NCBI RefSeq assembly: GCF_002980495.1
Contig: NZ_PVBR01000006.1
Location: forward strand, 186,001-250,000
Origin: Phyllobacterium phragmitis
GTDB taxonomy: Bacteria > Pseudomonadota > Alphaproteobacteria > Rhizobiales > Rhizobiaceae
Direction of reading: 5' to 3'
DNA: 64,000 bases
The translations under genes were made by a program, and so were the position numbers. Shown here in pieces: positions 25,990 through 34,698 of this stretch. The notes below the pieces were generated by a model. That model did not search any database. It was not told where the DNA came from and worked only from the letters and a program-made list of their open reading frames with translations. Each line of letters opens with the position of its first letter. Within the stretch, counting starts at the first letter, position 1.

Positions 25990-27109
25990 TTTGCAGCCTC
26001 CCTAACCCGAAGGGCTCCAGCAACGCATCTTTTCGCCCACCCAGAATCCACTGGGGCAGCAGACGCTTGTGAAGAGCAGCCAGCGTGATTCCGCTATGGC
26101 AGGTGATGACGAACGCCCCCGGCCGTTCATGCGACTCTTGATAAACGGGGTATCCATCCTCCGTTCTCGGCCGCAAGGCGGCCCAGCACCGAGTGATTTG
26201 CACCGAACCAAGATCTGGCAGCCGTTCGATGGCTTTCATCGCCAGTGACCTCAGGACAGAGACAGTTGTGCGGTCATCATATCCAACCTCTTCGGTGGAA
26301 ACGCCAATCATGATCGTTCCCTCCGGATTCTGGCGCAAAAGCCCACTGACCGGGTAAGGGAAGGACTGCTCTACGCGTTCGGTGACCATCATCTGACCCC
26401 GCTGGGGTCGCACTTTGACTGAAATACCAACTTGTGACGCCAGGTCCGGCGTTCCCAGCCCCGCGGCGATCACCAGCCTCGGGGCCGAAAGCGAGCCCCA
26501 CGGGCCTTCGACGGTGAAGATACCTCTCTGGTGCTGAATGCGGCCCACGCGGTGATCACGAAGGATACTACCCCCATGACGTTGGATCGCGTTCAGAAGG
26601 CCCGAATAAAGCTTCAGTGGCTCAGCGATCCCGTCAAGCGGGCTGAAGGAACCCCCGGTCACCCGCTCACCGAGACGCACGTTCCCGAGCATTTGTCGGA
26701 GATCGGCTCGATTGAGAATGTCATGCTGATATTCCGCACCAACACGTCGGGCGTATTCAGCGACTTTCTCGGCATGGGCTGCGAATTCCCGATCTCCGAC
26801 CGAGATATAGACCTTCCCCTTGAGGTCGAAGGCCGGATCGATCCCGGTCTGCTCTCTCAACGTACTGGCGAATTCCGGCCACAGCCGGCTGGATGCGTAT
26901 GAGAGCCGAAAGTACGCGAGATTGTTGAAGCCCTTGTTGGAGATCGAAATCATGCCGAAATTGCCACGGCTGGCGCTAAAATCGGAATCCTCGGCATCAA
27001 GGATTCCGATTTTAGCGCCCTCCTCTGCCAACCCATAGGCGATGCTGGCTCCAACCACCCCCCCGCCGACAATGAGCACGTCGGCCTCGTGTTGATTGCT
27101 ATTTGTCAT
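25973..27109 (-). CDS. Opine-oxidase-like subunit B, FAD-dependent oxidoreductase (DAO family)
   Basis: DAO-family flavoprotein of 378 residues resembling OoxB/NoxB and HcnC. The FAD motif VLIVGGGVVGASIAYGLAEEG is at residues 11-31 and ASRGNFGMIS follows near 47. The catalytic subunit would dehydrogenate the substrate's C-N bond. The ATG at 27109 starts just before the domain; the frame to 27190 is upstream read-through, and the ribosome site is weak. Odd feature: codons 31-46 (GAKIGILDAEDSDFSA) are built from a perfect 20-bp inverted repeat, 26972-27019. It is divergent from the RidA gene at 27409. It is first of a three-gene operon with overlapping ends. Confidence 0.85.
   Translation of the reverse strand: MTNSNQHEADVLIVGGGVVGASIAYGLAEEGAKIGILDAEDSDFSASRGNFGMISISNKGFNNLAYFRLSYASSRLWPEFASTLREQTGIDPAFDLKGKVYISVGDREFAAHAEKVAEYARRVGAEYQHDILNRADLRQMLGNVRLGERVTGGSFSPLDGIAEPLKLYSGLLNAIQRHGGSILRDHRVGRIQHQRGIFTVEGPWGSLSAPRLVIAAGLGTPDLASQVGISVKVRPQRGQMMVTERVEQSFPYPVSGLLRQNPEGTIMIGVSTEEVGYDDRTTVSVLRSLAMKAIERLPDLGSVQITRCWAALRPRTEDGYPVYQESHERPGAFVITCHSGITLAALHKRLLPQWILGGRKDALLEPFGLGRLQSASAA
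26972..27019. repeat. Perfect 20-bp inverted repeat with 8-base loop inside the subunit B gene
   Basis: The arm at 26972-26991 is the exact reverse complement of 27000-27019; the loop at 26992-26999 is CGGCATCA. Both arms are coding and specify residues 31-46 of the FAD subunit, at the end of the second Rossmann strand. An exact 20-base match this close is not expected by chance. Confidence 0.95.
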
Positions 27110-27408
27110 CGGTCCAGCTTGCGTTTGAGCAAGAACGCGCTCCTCGTTGCGAAAGACAGTGCGTGAACAAATCGGACGACCGCTAAGCACTGGCGGCGGG
27201 AGGAACTGCTGTACCCTCTCAACTATGGCTGTTTGGTCATTCTGTCACAAATTCTCGATAGTTGATGTTCTTTAAAATATGCCGTCAATGCAAGATGATT
27301 GGCGAATATATTTGAATATATATATAGAAATACATTTTGCATTGCGTTGACAGAGGCAATCGCCCACCGTTACTCGTTAGCAAGACTTTTCACGCTGAGA
27401 GGGGAGTC

Positions 27409-27777
27409 ATGACAGTTGAGTTTCCCATAGACCGTGCGCCGGGCGTTGCTCCTGGCAGAAGTTCGGCGTCGTGTTATGGCGGCTTGGTCTGGACGGTAGC
27501 GACGGCGCTGGACAAAACCCTCGATCTCAAGGGCCAAATTGCGGCAAGCTTTGAAAAGATCGAGCGAATGCTTGCTCAGTTCGGAACGGATAAGCGCTAC
27601 CTGCTTTCCGTCAACGTCTTCTTGTCTGATCTCGAGAGCAAAGCTGATTTCGACGTCGCATGGAGGCAATGGGTCGGTGACAATCCCGACCATTGGCCAC
27701 AAAGAGCCTGCATGGGTACGGTTTTGTCACCCGGAACCCTGGTCGAGATTGCCGTTGTGGCCGCAAAGCCAGAATGA
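27409..27777 (+). CDS. RidA family protein, third copy
   Basis: RidA-superfamily protein of 122 residues, divergent in sequence from the two at 755-1177 and 4019-4441. It has the family strand LLSVNVFLSDLESKADFD, the WP-containing segment HWPQRACMGT and the closing LVEIAVVAA. The ATG at 27409 follows GAGAGGGGAG. It probably deaminates the imine released by the divergent opine-oxidase-like complex, or protects a PLP aminotransferase nearby. It is convergent with the phosphonopyruvate hydrolase gene, 6 bases from its stop. The 299-base gap to the left is A+T-rich, with repeated GAATATAT at 27304 and 27314, and should hold both divergent promoters. Confidence 0.85.
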   Translation: MTVEFPIDRAPGVAPGRSSASCYGGLVWTVATALDKTLDLKGQIAASFEKIERMLAQFGTDKRYLLSVNVFLSDLESKADFDVAWRQWVGDNPDHWPQRACMGTVLSPGTLVEIAVVAAKPE

Positions 27778-27783
27778 GGGCGT

Positions 27784-28656
27784 CTAGCGCAGGAACGCTC
27801 GCTCGTTCACCTTGGTTTCGTCGGTGCGCTGTAGCCGGAAGATCTCCTCGACAGGCGCGATGTCTTTATGAACGTTCTGCACGCCGCCATCGGCAATGAT
27901 GCGCCGGAAAGCCGACTGCATCGCTGCGGTGGCTGCGCGCACGCCGTAATTTCCGTAGATAACCATTCGAATATTGCCGAGCGCTTCGATCCGGGAAACG
28001 TCGAGCTCCGGATAGGCATTCGGAACGATGGTCAGCGGCACATTGCCGTCCCAGGCTCGCGCGAAGGACTCGATCTCGGAGGGTTCCTTCTTTTTGGAAT
28101 GGATGAGGATCATGTCGGCGCCGGCCGCTTCATAGGCGTGAGCGCGCTTCAGCGCCTCCTTCTCTCCAAGGCCGGCGATCAACGCCTCGGTACGAGCGAT
28201 CACAAGAAAATCCGGATCTTTACGGGTATTGATAGCGGCCTCGATCTTGCCCTGGAACTCTTCGACCCGAAGCAACTCCTGACGCCCGCCATCGACGAGA
28301 CTGGTCACCTTGGGAAAGGTCTTGTCCTCGATGACGACCGCCGATGCGCCGGCGCGTTCATATTCGCCAATGGCGTGGATGACGTTGATGGCATTGCCGT
28401 AGCCGGTGTCGATATCAGCGACAATCGGCAGCGATGATCGGCCGGCGATCGCACGTAGCATATCGAGATGCTGCGTCATCGAGATCAGGCTCATGTCGGG
28501 AACGCCATAAAGCGCTGAGAGCTCGAAGCCGGAAGCCCACAAGCCGTCAAAGCCGGCTTCTTCGGCGAGAACCGCCGAAAGCGGGCTATGCGTTGCCATG
28601 ATGTGAACGAGGCCGCGCTCGGCCATGCATTCACGCAGTCTCTTTGATTTGCTCAC
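27784..28656 (-). CDS. palA: Phosphonopyruvate hydrolase
   Basis: PEP mutase/isocitrate lyase superfamily enzyme of 290 residues that hydrolyses phosphonopyruvate to pyruvate and phosphate. The mutase would have EDKxxPKxNS at the gating loop; here residues 110-120 read EDKTFPKVTSL, the form of the Variovorax phosphonopyruvate hydrolase. Metal and substrate residues D81 and D83 in VADIDTGYGN are present. The GTG at 28656, with AAGGAG 9 bases before it, gives the family's usual length; the longer frame to 28920 would run deep into the aminotransferase gene. The gene overlaps that aminotransferase by 26 bases. The pair would convert phosphonoalanine to phosphonopyruvate, then to pyruvate and phosphate. 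Confidence 0.88.
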   Translation of the reverse strand: MSKSKRLRECMAERGLVHIMATHSPLSAVLAEEAGFDGLWASGFELSALYGVPDMSLISMTQHLDMLRAIAGRSSLPIVADIDTGYGNAINVIHAIGEYERAGASAVVIEDKTFPKVTSLVDGGRQELLRVEEFQGKIEAAINTRKDPDFLVIARTEALIAGLGEKEALKRAHAYEAAGADMILIHSKKKEPSEIESFARAWDGNVPLTIVPNAYPELDVSRIEALGNIRMVIYGNYGVRAATAAMQSAFRRIIADGGVQNVHKDIAPVEEIFRLQRTDETKVNERAFLR

Positions 28657-29869
28657 GGTTCTGTGCTCCTTCGAAAAGCGCGACGCAGGCTGCAAGCACG
28701 CGCGAGCAGGCACGCACCAGATCTTCGACCGACGAGGCATAGGAAATGCGAATGTAAGGCGAGGCCATGAAGCCGTTGCCGGGCACAACAGCAACGCCAA
28801 AGTCCTCGAGGAGATACATGGCGAAATCCATGTCCGATTCGATGACTTTGCCGTTCGCCGTCGCTTTACCAAGAACCCCGGCACAGGAGATGAAAACGTA
28901 AAAGGCTCCTTCGGGGACACGGCAGTGAAGGCCGGGCATTTCGCTCACCCTGTCGACAACGAGATCGCGACGCTTCTTGAGCTCCGCGACAAAGTCGCCG
29001 AGGTACTCCTGAGAGCCAGCGATCGCCTCGATGGCAGCGTATTGAGAGATGGAGCTCGTGTGGGAGGAGGTCTGCCCCTGGATGGTGTTCATCGCCTTGA
29101 TGAGGTCTTTTGGGCCAGCGCCATATCCAACGCGCCAGCCCGTCATGGCGGTAGACTTCGACACGCCATTGACTGTCAGTATTCGCTCGCCGAGATCGGG
29201 CGCGGCCGACGCCATGGTGGCAAACGGGGCGTCGTAAACGAGCTTTTCATAAATATCGTCGGACAGCACGTGAACGTGCGGGTGTCGGCGCAAAACGTCG
29301 GCGAGCGCGGCGAGCTCAGCTTTGGAATACACAGCGCCCGTTGGATTGTTGGGTGAATTGAGCATCAGCCATTTGGTTCGCCGCGTAATCGCTGCCTCGA
29401 GTTCCGCCGGCCTGAGCTTGAAGCCGTGGCGCTCAGCCGTTTCGAGAAGCACGGGTTCACCACCTGCAAGCCGCACCATATCGGGATAGGAAACCCAGCA
29501 AGGGGTCGGGACGATCACTTCGTCCTGGGGGTCAAGGCTGGCAAAGAGCGCGTTGAAGACCACTTGCTTGGCACCGCAGCCGACGGTGATCTGGTCGATT
29601 TCGTAATCAAGGTCATTGTCGCGCTTCAGTTTGTGCTGGATCGCCTCGCGAAGCGGTTTGACGCCCGCCACGGCGGTGTAACGCGTTTTGCCGTCGCGGA
29701 TCGCGGCGATGCCAGCCATCTGGACATTCTCGGGTGTATCGAAGTCGGGCTCGCCCTGGCTCAGTGTGATAACGTCGTTGCCCTCCTCGCGCAAAGCCGC
29801 GGCCTTGGCGGTCATCGCTTTTGTCTGAGAGGGGCGCACAGCCTGCAATCTTTTGGAGAGTAATGACAA
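28631..29869 (-). CDS. palB: Class I aminotransferase, probably phosphonoalanine:keto-acid aminotransferase
   Basis: Fold-type I, aspartate-aminotransferase-like PLP enzyme of 412 residues. Visible are YTAVAGVKPLREAI near residue 64, the SPNNPTGAVYSK segment, the aspartate in SDDIYEKLVY, the PLP lysine in NGVSKSTAMTGWRVGYGAG and a late RISYASS arginine. It overlaps the hydrolase gene, as the palB-palA pair of phosphonoalanine users does, so it probably makes phosphonopyruvate from phosphonoalanine. Sequence alone would also allow a general aspartate/aromatic aminotransferase. The LysR gene lies 125 bases upstream on the same strand. Confidence 0.8.
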   Translation of the reverse strand: MSLLSKRLQAVRPSQTKAMTAKAAALREEGNDVITLSQGEPDFDTPENVQMAGIAAIRDGKTRYTAVAGVKPLREAIQHKLKRDNDLDYEIDQITVGCGAKQVVFNALFASLDPQDEVIVPTPCWVSYPDMVRLAGGEPVLLETAERHGFKLRPAELEAAITRRTKWLMLNSPNNPTGAVYSKAELAALADVLRRHPHVHVLSDDIYEKLVYDAPFATMASAAPDLGERILTVNGVSKSTAMTGWRVGYGAGPKDLIKAMNTIQGQTSSHTSSISQYAAIEAIAGSQEYLGDFVAELKKRRDLVVDRVSEMPGLHCRVPEGAFYVFISCAGVLGKATANGKVIESDMDFAMYLLEDFGVAVVPGNGFMASPYIRISYASSVEDLVRACSRVLAACVALFEGAQNREQIKETA

Positions 29870-29994
29870 TGGACTTTCCTCAAAGTCGGGGCGGTTACCG
29901 CCAGACCTAGATTAGGCGCCCTGCTCTCGCCAGTTTCGGCATCGGAGAAAGCGCTCAGATTGATCTCATATTGCGATGGTTCTTCGTTGTTCGC

Positions 29995-30912
29995 CTATTT
30001 ACCGCCCCTCTCGTCGCCGGTCTTTTTCCGGCACAGCCGCGTGAGCCAGCGGCAGAACGCGCGCGCGAGATCCGGATTGGCGCCACGATCGACTGCATAG
30101 GCGCGATATTGCATCCCGCTCGGCGCGCGCGAGCCAGGCAGCATTTCCAGCAGCCCCTGACGGATCAGATCCGCGACGATGACATGTGGGGCCACCAGAA
30201 GCGTCTGCCCGTTCGTTACCGCCGGCAGCGCCAGATAATGATGGTCATAACGTGCTCCGGTCCTGACATCAGCGGTTCTGAGACCGAGATAGCGGAGCCA
30301 GGTTGGCAGGATGTCCGGACGCGACGTGACGGCGATCACGGGTGTCGTCGCCAGAGCCTCGAGCCCACGACCGGCGACACAATCCGGTGAGCCGACACAG
30401 ACGATCTGCTCGTCATGAATATCCCAACGATCCGCCGGTTCTGTCAAGGTGAGATCGCGAGTGAGCAGCACGTCGAAACTATCGCCCGCTGCGGGCAGGG
30501 AGAGTGTGCTGATGACGTCTACCGTTACACCGCCCATCTCTTTCGAGAACTCGCGCAGGTTCGGGATGAGCAGGGTATAGGCGAATGTCGAGAGTGAGGT
30601 CCGTACCACCAGCCGGTTGGCATTCTCTCCATCCTCGCGCCGCATGCGCCGTGCTGTGAACAAAATTGTCTCGAGCGGTTCAGCTACAGCGTCGGCGAAC
30701 AATCGCCCGTAGTCGGTGAGCTGGCTCTGGCGCCCGCGGCGGTCAAGCAATTTGGCCCCAAAATACTCTTCGAGGACCGCGACATGTCGGCTGACCGAGC
30801 TTTGGGTGATCCCGAGGGTCTTCGATGCGCGAGTAATGCTGTTGTCCCGGGCCACCTGCACGAACGCGCGCACTGCATTGAGTGAAAGTTCTCTTTCGTC
30901 GGTCACATCCAA
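29995..30912 (-). CDS. LysR-family regulator of the phosphonopyruvate hydrolase locus (copy 1)
   Basis: LysR-type regulator of 305 residues. The N-terminal winged helix has AVRAFVQVARDNSITRASKTLGITQSSVSRHVAVLEEYFG, in the usual place. The effector domain follows. It is strongly similar to the second LysR at 39349-40257 along the whole length, including RTSLSTFAYT, TSRPDILP and ARYDHHYLALPAVT. It is divergent from the ABC importer starting at 31083 and upstream of the aminotransferase-hydrolase pair, so it could control both. The 170-base divergent region holds the box GCAAGTCATCGCA, which recurs at the second locus. A PalR-like role, sensing phosphonoalanine, is inferred. Confidence 0.85.
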   Translation of the reverse strand: MDVTDERELSLNAVRAFVQVARDNSITRASKTLGITQSSVSRHVAVLEEYFGAKLLDRRGRQSQLTDYGRLFADAVAEPLETILFTARRMRREDGENANRLVVRTSLSTFAYTLLIPNLREFSKEMGGVTVDVISTLSLPAAGDSFDVLLTRDLTLTEPADRWDIHDEQIVCVGSPDCVAGRGLEALATTPVIAVTSRPDILPTWLRYLGLRTADVRTGARYDHHYLALPAVTNGQTLLVAPHVIVADLIRQGLLEMLPGSRAPSGMQYRAYAVDRGANPDLARAFCRWLTRLCRKKTGDERGGK

Positions 30913-30947
30913 TTCCCTTTGTTCTCACGATTCATCCGAAATCGCGG

Positions 30948-30960
30948 GCAAGTCATCGCA
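30948..30960. promoter_or_regulatory. Box shared by the two LysR divergent promoters (site 1)
   Basis: GCAAGTCATCGCA lies between the LysR gene (start 30912) and the importer operon (31083). The second LysR locus has GCAACTCATCGCA at 40307-40319, and upstream bases AAATCG also match. Conservation between otherwise diverged intergenic regions points to a LysR binding site. Confidence 0.55.
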
Positions 30961-31082
30961 TTATTAGATGTTTGTCGCCGTTTTGTAACAGTGCCGTCCG
31001 ATGATCGCACGGACTTGGCGCTCAATGTGGAGTGCCGGGCCGACGGAAACCTCGACACGCCGAGTTGCGAGCAGGAGCCAAC

Positions 31083-32657
31083 ATGAACACCTTCACACTG
31101 ACCCGACGCAAACTGCTGGCCAGCGGTGCGGCCGGTGGAATGATAGCCATGATCGGGCCGCGCTTTGCGGCCGCACAGGACGCAGAGCGCCACACCCTGA
31201 GGGTGGGCATGTCCGGCTTCCCGCCTGCGATCGATCCGGTGCTTTACACTCACACCGCCACACGCCGACTGGCGCCCCAGATATTCGACACACTGGTCGC
31301 CTATGACCAGACACCGGCAATGAACCTGCGCCCGGGTCTGGCAGAGCGGTGGGAGCGCACCGACGATCGCTCGGTCAAACTGTTCCTGCGCCAGGGGGTG
31401 ACCTTCCACGATGGCGGAGCGTTTACCGCCGAGGACGTCACCTTTTCGCTGAGCCCACAGCACCTTTTGGGTCCGGACATGGCCGGCAAGGCGACTGCGA
31501 TGGAAACGCTTGAAACGATCGACTCGGTCGAAGTCATCGATCCACACACGGTCATCGTCCGCGCCAAGGGCAGCGATGCCCTGCTGGAGAAGCGGCTCGC
31601 CTCTTGGGGTGCTGAAATCGTCAGCAAGGCAGCCTTCGACGCAGCCGGCTCGTGGGATGCCTGGAACACCGCACCGATCGGCACCGGCCCCTACAGGATC
31701 GTCAGCCAGACGCTCGATCAGGAGGTGACGCTGATTTCCCACGATGCTTATTGGCGCGGATTGCCGCCGCCATATGCAGGAATCGAATTCAGGATCATTC
31801 CCGAAACCGCGTCGCGCATGAATGCACTGGCCGCAGGCGAAGTGGACATCATCACCGACATCGCTCCGGACATGTTCCCGCAGATCGAGAACCATCCCGA
31901 TCTCGAAGTCGCAGGTGGTCCGGTGGCAAACATCCGCGCCCTGGTGATCGACACTACCGACCCGATTCTCGGGAAGGTTGGTGTCCGACGCGCGCTCAGT
32001 CTTGCCATCGATCGGAAGGCATTGGTTCAAGCCCTGTGGGGAGATCGGCTGACCATTCCAAACGGTTACCAGCTCTCCAGCTTTGGTGATGCCTATATCG
32101 AGGACTTCCCGCAGCCCGCGTATGATCCGGAGCTTGCACGCCAACTTCTGGCGGAGGCGGGCTATGCCGGTGAAACCATCACCTACAAATTGCTCAACAA
32201 CTACTATCCCAACCAAGTCTCCGGCGCGCAGGTCATGGTCGAGATGTGGAAGGCTGTCGGCCTCAATGTCGAGCTGCAGATGATGGAGAATTTCGGCCAG
32301 ATTCAGACCAGCCCAGTCCACGCGATCTACGATAGTTCGAATACTGCGACCATTCCCGATCCGCTCGGCTTCCCCTGGCGCATTTTCGGCCCGTCGGGCC
32401 AGAACGTCAGACTCGGCCTCTGGCGCAACGAAGAATACTTTGCCCTCGGCGAGAAGCTGAAGGTTACGGTTGATGTCGAGAGCCGCCGTTCCATCATCCG
32501 TCGGATGCTCGAGATCGTAGATCGTGAAGACCCGCCGGTCGTGATCCTCCACGGCTCGGGCCAGTTCTATGGCAAACGCAAGGACGTGGCCTGGGTGGCT
32601 GGTCAAACGCTGGATCTGGACTTCGGTCCTTTCAACGCAGCCAGTGTTCAGAATTGA
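31083..32657 (+). CDS. Periplasmic solute-binding protein, family 5
   Basis: Binding protein of 524 residues for a peptide-type ABC importer. The start at 31083, behind GCAGGAG, gives a Tat signal: TLTRRKLLASGAAGG with a cleavage near AAAQD. Family landmarks include LRPGLAERWERTDDRSVKLFLRQGVTFHDGG near residues 80-110 and GTGPYRIV near 200. It starts an operon of seven plus-strand genes with tight or overlapping junctions. Being divergent from the palAB-lysR run, it may bind phosphonoalanine or a conjugate or peptide of it; this is inferred from position. Confidence 0.92.
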   Translation: MNTFTLTRRKLLASGAAGGMIAMIGPRFAAAQDAERHTLRVGMSGFPPAIDPVLYTHTATRRLAPQIFDTLVAYDQTPAMNLRPGLAERWERTDDRSVKLFLRQGVTFHDGGAFTAEDVTFSLSPQHLLGPDMAGKATAMETLETIDSVEVIDPHTVIVRAKGSDALLEKRLASWGAEIVSKAAFDAAGSWDAWNTAPIGTGPYRIVSQTLDQEVTLISHDAYWRGLPPPYAGIEFRIIPETASRMNALAAGEVDIITDIAPDMFPQIENHPDLEVAGGPVANIRALVIDTTDPILGKVGVRRALSLAIDRKALVQALWGDRLTIPNGYQLSSFGDAYIEDFPQPAYDPELARQLLAEAGYAGETITYKLLNNYYPNQVSGAQVMVEMWKAVGLNVELQMMENFGQIQTSPVHAIYDSSNTATIPDPLGFPWRIFGPSGQNVRLGLWRNEEYFALGEKLKVTVDVESRRSIIRRMLEIVDREDPPVVILHGSGQFYGKRKDVAWVAGQTLDLDFGPFNAASVQN

Positions 32658-33721
32658 TGGTCATGCGCGAACCTTGGGCGAACAACCTCCATCCCGACAC
32701 TGTCTCGCCCTTCACGATCCCGGCGGCGATGCCGCCGGGCCCCTTGCTCGCAATCCAGGACTTGACGGTAGCATTCGATGGCGTCTCCGTCCTGCGGGGA
32801 ATCGATCTATCTCTCGATCGTGGCGAGGCGCTCGGGATCGTCGGGGAATCGGGCAGCGGCAAATCCGTGACATGGCTGGCAGCGCTCGGTCTTCTTCCCA
32901 GCTTCGCTGCGGTGTCCGGTCGCGTCACACTTGAGGGAAAGGATCTGTTGAATGCTCCGGCGGCGGATCTGGATCGGGTCCGTGGTGGCCGTGTGGCGAT
33001 GATCTTTCAGGATCCGTCAAGCGCACTCAATCCCGTGATCCGGATCGGGCGCCAGGTCGGAGAGGTTTTGGCCCGGCATCAAGGAGTTTCGGGGGGTGAC
33101 ATCCGGGCGGAGGCGACGCGGCTCTTCGAACTGGTTGGACTGCCCGATGCGCGCCGGCGGTTCGATGCCTATCCCCATGAGTTGTCCGGCGGGCAGAACC
33201 AGCGGGTGATGATCGCCATGGCCTTGGCGGGGAAACCCGATGTTCTGGTTGCAGACGAGCCGACGACGGCGCTCGACGCCACCATCCAGGCACAGATACT
33301 TGCGCTGTTGACCACTATCCGGACCGAGACAGGCATGGCGCTCGTACTGATCAGCCACGATCTGGGATTGGTCGCAGAGTCCTGCGAGCGTGTCGTGGTC
33401 ATGTATGCCGGACGTGTCGTCGAAACCGCGCCGGCGCAAGAAATATTTTCCAATCCGCGCCATCCTTATACACAGGGGCTTCTGGCGGCACTGCCGCCCT
33501 TCGAGGGGCCGCTCAGACGGCTTGTACCCATCGACGGGCAGGTGCCCGATCCGAGCAGACTGCCGCCGGGTTGCCCTTTCGCCCCCCGTTGCACGAAACG
33601 CGAGCCGCTCTGTGAAACGGCCGTTCCACCCTTGGTGCAGGCTGGTTTCGGTCGGCTTTCAGCCTGCGTCGCACAGACCCCGTCCTATGTTCGACCGGAA
33701 AAGGACCGCGTGCTGGCATGA
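32657..33721 (+). CDS. DppD-type ABC ATPase
   Basis: ATPase of 354 residues. Walker A GESGSGKS, the Q-loop [13 protein letters not shown], signature LSGGQNQR, Walker B VLVADEP and the C-terminal oligopeptide region with [14 protein letters not shown] are all present. The ATG at 32657 shares one base with the preceding stop. It may begin later, at [10 protein letters not shown], since the first 25 residues are outside the domain. It pairs with the next ATPase to drive the importer. Confidence 0.93.
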   Translation: MVMREPWANNLHPDTVSPFTIPAAMPPGPLLAIQDLTVAFDGVSVLRGIDLSLDRGEALGIVGESGSGKSVTWLAALGLLPSFAAVSGRVTLEGKDLLNAPAADLDRVRGGRVAMIFQDPSSALNPVIRIGRQVGEVLARHQGVSGGDIRAEATRLFELVGLPDARRRFDAYPHELSGGQNQRVMIAMALAGKPDVLVADEPTTALDATIQAQILALLTTIRTETGMALVLISHDLGLVAESCERVVVMYAGRVVETAPAQEIFSNPRHPYTQGLLAALPPFEGPLRRLVPIDGQVPDPSRLPPGCPFAPRCTKREPLCETAVPPLVQAGFGRLSACVAQTPSYVRPEKDRVLA

Positions 33722-34698
33722 CCTCGACCATCCTCGAATTGCGCGGCATCTCGCGCAGTTATGCGATCCGGCAGGGGCTGCTCGGTCGCAAGGTTCGCTT
33801 CCGCGCCGTCGACGACGTGTCGCTTAACGTGGAGGAGGGACGGACGCTGGCGCTGGTCGGCGAGTCGGGCTCGGGCAAATCGACCACTGGCCGCGTAGCG
33901 CTGGGTCTCGAGCCGCCGGACGATGGGACAGTCCGTTTTCGTGGCGCGGCACTGCCCGAAATCGACAGCCCTGCATGGCGCCGGATCCGCACGCAGATGC
34001 AAATGATCTTTCAAGATCCTCTGGCCGCCCTGGACCGGCGGCTAACCATTCTCGAGCAAGTGCGCGAACCGCTCGACATCCACGACATCGGCCCAACTGG
34101 TGAACGCGAAGCTGTTGCTCTGGAGATGTTGAACGCGGTCGGCCTGGGCACTGGTCATGCGACAAACCTACCAGGGCAACTGTCGGGTGGCCAACGCCAG
34201 CGTGCGGTTCTTGCCCGGGCGCTGGTCATGCGTCCCGCGCTGCTGGTCTGCGATGAGCCCGTGTCGGCGCTTGACGTTTCCATTCAGGCGCAGGTGGTAA
34301 ATCTGCTGATGGATATTCAGGATCGTATGGGGCTGAGCCTGCTCTTTATCAGCCATGACCTGAAGGTGGTGCGCCAGATCAGTCAGCGCATCGCGGTGAT
34401 GTATCTGGGCCGCATAGTCGAGCTTGGTGAAACCCAGGCCGTTCTGTCAAACCCCTTGCATCCCTATACAAAAGCGCTGGTCTCGGCGGTACCGGTGCCA
34501 GGTCGGCCCACGCACGCCCGCATAGTGCTGGAAGGCGAGCCGCCGAACCCTGCCGCTCGGCCGAGCGGTTGTGCCTTCCATCCCCGCTGCCCCCTCGCCC
34601 GGTCCGAATGCGCCAGCGATATTCCCCAACTGACGGTCCGGCGTGACGGCGGGGCCGTCGCCTGCCATGTGGTCGCGTCAGGAAAGGTCTGCGCCTGA
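33718..34698 (+). CDS. DppF-type ABC ATPase
   Basis: ATPase of 326 residues, second of the pair. Walker A GESGSGKS near residue 56, Q-loop MIFQDPLAALDRR, signature LSGGQRQR, Walker B LLVCDEP and the zinc-finger-like CAFHPRCPLARSEC near the end are seen. It overlaps the preceding gene by 4 bases (ATGA) and the following permease by 1 base. Confidence 0.93.
   Translation: MTSTILELRGISRSYAIRQGLLGRKVRFRAVDDVSLNVEEGRTLALVGESGSGKSTTGRVALGLEPPDDGTVRFRGAALPEIDSPAWRRIRTQMQMIFQDPLAALDRRLTILEQVREPLDIHDIGPTGEREAVALEMLNAVGLGTGHATNLPGQLSGGQRQRAVLARALVMRPALLVCDEPVSALDVSIQAQVVNLLMDIQDRMGLSLLFISHDLKVVRQISQRIAVMYLGRIVELGETQAVLSNPLHPYTKALVSAVPVPGRPTHARIVLEGEPPNPAARPSGCAFHPRCPLARSECASDIPQLTVRRDGGAVACHVVASGKVCA

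Noticed and set aside
27304-27321. GAATATAT repeats as a third copy of the pepM-region operator
   Set aside because: The two units are direct repeats, not an inverted pair with the 6-base spacer, and could be simple A+T-rich promoter sequence.
27784-28656. Reading this gene as a second PEP mutase
   Set aside because: The gating loop is EDKTFPKVTSL, without the Asn-Ser of the mutase, and the gene overlaps an aminotransferase as in phosphonopyruvate hydrolase loci.
30903-32606. A 567-codon open frame on the minus strand across the binding-protein gene
   Set aside because: It lies opposite the family-5 binding protein, which has a Tat signal, a ribosome site and clear domain segments. The opposite frame has no recognisable domain and arises from GC-biased codon positions.
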